This document shows positions 61,397 to 64,000 of a DNA stretch of 64,000 bases, in pieces. The stretch is taken from assembly GCA_014529385.2 (NCBI GenBank), contig CM043958.1, positions 125,341,817 through 125,405,816 of the forward strand. Reading direction: 5' to 3'. The notes below the pieces were generated by a model, which saw only the letters and a program-made list of their open reading frames with translations, ran no database searches and was not told the origin of the DNA. The stretch is from Adiantum capillus-veneris. Lineage: Eukaryota; Streptophyta; Polypodiopsida; Polypodiales; Pteridaceae. Both the position numbers and the translations under genes were made by a program. Within the stretch, counting starts at the first letter, position 1, and the number at the start of each line of letters is the position of its first letter.

Positions 61397-61416
61397 CCCC
61401 CCCCCCCCCCCCCCCC
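61397..61416 (+). repeat. Poly-C run (20 bases)
   Basis: Uninterrupted C homopolymer, 55 bases left of the second element B LTR. Length may be an assembly estimate. Confidence 0.95.
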
Positions 61417-61470
61417 TTAGAATTACATTGACGATTATCCCCATCGACGATCCAATGTGACTAGATATTG

Positions 61471-62405
61471 TGTTGGACAGGTACGCCACGACGGACGTCA
61501 GCACAGCGAGAACTCACCTAACATGTAATGTAAGCTAAGGACAAAGCTCGACCCATAGGCGCGTGAAAGCAAGCATAAGGTGTCAACCTACACTTGACCG
61601 ACTCCTAACTAATTCCTAAAGAGGTCTCTACCAATTGTCTAAGTCACAGCCTTCAAGAGTGTATAAGAGAAAACTTCCTACAACGCTTTCTAGAGTCGAA
61701 CACCCATCAAACAATCTCGAAACACCATAGAACTTGAAGGAGACCCTACTAATGCCAATAGGCCGCTCTCCCTAAGATCTATGAACCAAAATCCCGACCC
61801 AAAACACCTGGTGCAGAAACACGTAGGATGTCTGTCCGAAATATGCAGGTCTTCGTTTCCAAAATCTAAAGTGCCTAATGTGTAGTTCTACTCAATGTGA
61901 ACGCGTGGATATGCTGTAATGCAAAATCGGACAATGTATGCTCACCCAAACACCTGATGAAGCTCGTAGAAGGAGCTCGCAAAACCGGACCGTATGCGCG
62001 CAATGTAGATATCGGCGCGTAGCTCTCATCGGGGGCAACACGCTGCACTTCTTCGCACTCGATTCCGACCACCGGAGCACACGTAGCGTCAAGATGAATC
62101 TCACACTCTCTCTCTCGTACACAGTACGCTCACTCACAGACTTCAAAACTTGTTTTAAAAATGACAAAAGGTTTTTCATTAAGGTCAAAAAGTGGTATAT
62201 ATACCTTACAATTTCTCAAACCCTAAAGTTCCATAATCAACCATCTACTCAATCTAACTATCAAAACTGGGATACAATCTGGAAACTTCTGTAAGTCCCA
62301 ATAATTACAAGGTGAAAAATCAGGTTTTCCTCAATGAATGAATAATTACAAAAAATAATAATCCTCCGAGTAGTTACTGCCGTGGGGTGTGTCCAGCTTC
62401 TAACA
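61471..62405 (-). repeat. Element B2 3' LTR
   Basis: 935 bp, TGTTGGACAGG...TTCTAACA on the plus strand, matching both element B1 LTRs. It holds the best-kept LTR half-site of the palindrome (CACGTAGGATGTCT, near 61820-61833). Its left flank is TATTG; the other flank is outside the window. Confidence 0.9.
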
Positions 62406-62456
62406 CTCCCCCCCTCCTTGCTCATGTCATCCCCGACATGGCCTTGATCTGCTGCT

Positions 62457-64000
62457 TCATCTTATCATTTTCCGCATCTTTAGTAGTGATTCGTACCTGG
62501 CATGTAGGTTCAGCATTGTTGGGCCAAAAATGTCTGTATTCATGGTGAAGAACGCTGTATAGAATGCTTCTTCAAAAGCCTGAAGGTGATAGGATGGTAG
62601 AAGCATGATCCTTTGATACAACGCATGTATCACCTCCTTGGAAGGCTGACCTGACAGATCATAGGCGCATCTGTATGTATTCTGGAAGAAGAAGATGCTG
62701 TCAGTCACCTGGCCTTGTTTAAAGGTCTCGAACACTGTTAAGATGGTTCTGCAGATTTTTCTCATCATAATGCATGTAGGGTTAGGCAAGCCAGTGAACA
62801 ATTTTATGGCGCCTGTTAGGGTTTTCACCATGTATTGGACACTTATTCTCTCACCTGCCTTCACGCCCGGAAGCTTTGGGTAGTTCAGCCAAGTTGGTTG
62901 GCTTCTTTGCAAAATTTCCTATGCCTTCCACATCCTAACCCTTGGTAGAGGACAGAAGCTGAGGTTGTCTCTGATATTTTTAGGTGCCTCTACCAAGTGG
63001 ATTAGGTATTGTGGGTTCTTTGTAAGCCAAGCCTTTCTCCACTTTGGCTGAGAATCCACAATAAGCTTAACTCCTTCTGGCTTTGAGGTGTCTGATTTGT
63101 AGAGAGGTACAACTGGCTCTTCTGATCCGCTTGTTTATTGTAGCTGCCTCATATTTCAGCAATGGATATGGGAGAGAGGGTTGAAGCCACTCGTGCCTGA
63201 GATTGCTGGCATCGATTTGAAGACCCTCTTCTCCCACTCCAAGGCTTCCTTCGTGGTTCCTCTGAGCTCTTCCTCTATTGCCTTACGCTATTTTTCCTCT
63301 TCTTCTTGTGTTAGATCCTGTGGCTCTTGAGAGGATCCTGCTATGATTTCCTCTTGCATAGGTGTGTCCACAGGATCTACCACATTTTTGAGGTCGATGC
63401 CCTCATTGGCGGTTGGCCCTGAGATTTCTGCCTCTCCTCCTAGCTGGCCTTTCAACTCCTCAATTTGCCTGAGGAGTGTTTGCTTTTCCGCTTCAGCTTG
63501 TCCGCCCATATTCACGAGGAGGTCATTAAGTTCGACGTTTATTCTTTCCGCCTCCTCGAGCTTTATCTTCATGCTTTCCACTTCTTCTTGCAGGGCTTTT
63601 TGGCCCTCTTCCATTCTAGTTTGCATGACTATAGAACCTTCAGCCATCATCAATCTCTGCTTTTTCTCGAGAGTCAGTTCTTTTTGAAGTTCTTGCATTT
63701 GCTCTTCGTAGAGTTGACTCTCAGAAATGATTTGAGTCGAGCTCGTAGCTCTGACTCTAGCAGGTGATGCTCGTAGCCTCTGGATGGTTTGATCTTTGAA
63801 TTTTAGTTGGTCCTTGAGCTCAAGGACTTCATCCAGGCTTACTTCTTGTTCTATCTCTGCTCTTTCCTTGGCATTCCTCATGGCCTCTACTTCTTTCGTT
63901 TCTTCTACCAGCTGTAGTGTCAGATTATCTCTTTCTTTCTCGGCATCTTGCAATGACTTGCTGAGCTGCTGACACTCTTCTTCAGCTGCTTGTATTCTTT
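62457..64000 (-). pseudogene. Element B2 ORF-B (partial)
   Basis: Minus strand, runs in from the window edge: coiled coil (LQKELTLEKKQRLMMAEGS, KLEEAERINVELNDLLVNMG), SQEPQDLTQEEEEK, then after a small deletion and frame breaks (about 62913-63287) QPTWLNYPKLPG, VFETFKQGQVTDSIFFFQNT and YQRIMLLPSYHLQAFEE to a stop at 62457. Many differences from B1 are conservative. It keeps Gln codons where B1 has TAG. A TAG at about 63286 is its own. Same stop position as B1. Confidence 0.78.

Larger units (their letters stand above)
58509..61470 (+). mobile_element. LARD-2: second LARD copy, interrupted
   Basis: 5' LTR and PBS, then an interior related to LARD-1 (GCCATGCACCGTCGCC near 59843 against GCCATGCACCGTTGCT near 35696; CCCAAACATTGTATTA near 60780). 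No gag or pol. No 3' LTR occurs in the window; the sequence runs into the second element B at 61471, probably inserted into it. Confidence 0.8.
61471..64000 (-). mobile_element. Element B2: second copy, cut by the window end
   Basis: 3' LTR 61471-62405, polypurine tract, then ORF-B on the minus strand to the window edge. Same layout as 24503-27160. The 5' half lies outside. Confidence 0.88.

Overview
This window looks like intergenic DNA of a land plant nucleus. It carries Ty3/gypsy elements of plant type (one with a chromodomain remnant, one with a second RNase H like the Tat group), a Ty1/copia element of Tork/Tnt1 type, plant-style introns, tRNA-Met and tRNA-Asp type primer-binding sites and high A+T content. 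I cannot name the species. I found no intact host gene, rRNA or functional tRNA. Nearly everything is nested, decayed mobile DNA around an older tandem-repeat locus.

Layout. 1-8640: A+T-rich DNA with a copia gag remnant, one probable LTR of a minus-strand element, and a ~494-bp inverted-repeat element full of palindromes and tRNA-like promoter boxes. 8641-58508: a repeat locus (unit ~345 bp, built of two ~172-bp halves) present in both orientations and split by insertions. Gypsy-1 (10008-23431, target duplication GTAGA) sits in it and itself carries a copia element (11565-15992, target duplication TAAAT) inside its 5' LTR. A 17.3-kb minus-strand element without any polymerase gene ('element B1', 24503-41824) interrupts a HAD-phosphatase-like gene fragment and in turn holds a 6-kb non-autonomous LTR element ('LARD-1', 34082-40123, target duplication CAATA). 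A second HAD-like fragment lies at 43031-43390. Gypsy-2 (45469-53490) sits in the inverted arm. A decayed ~840-codon gene with a DGQH motif (53900-56531) lies between an inverted and a direct arm. 58509-64000: a second LARD copy, entered by a second copy of element B that runs off the window.

Most promising signals: (1) the leader of element B1 carries eight copies of a 24-bp palindrome (half-site AGACATCCTACG) in degenerate ~280-bp repeats, with half-sites in its LTRs; (2) element B encodes a conserved coiled-coil protein unlike pol, shared by two copies that end at the same stop; (3) the ~345-bp repeats form inverted arms around three gene fragments, as in a foldback element with cargo; (4) the DGQH protein is unrecognised. 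Decay is dominated by TGA and TAG stops at Arg, Gln and Trp codons, as expected from deamination of methylated cytosine. All calls come from reading the sequence; no database search was possible.
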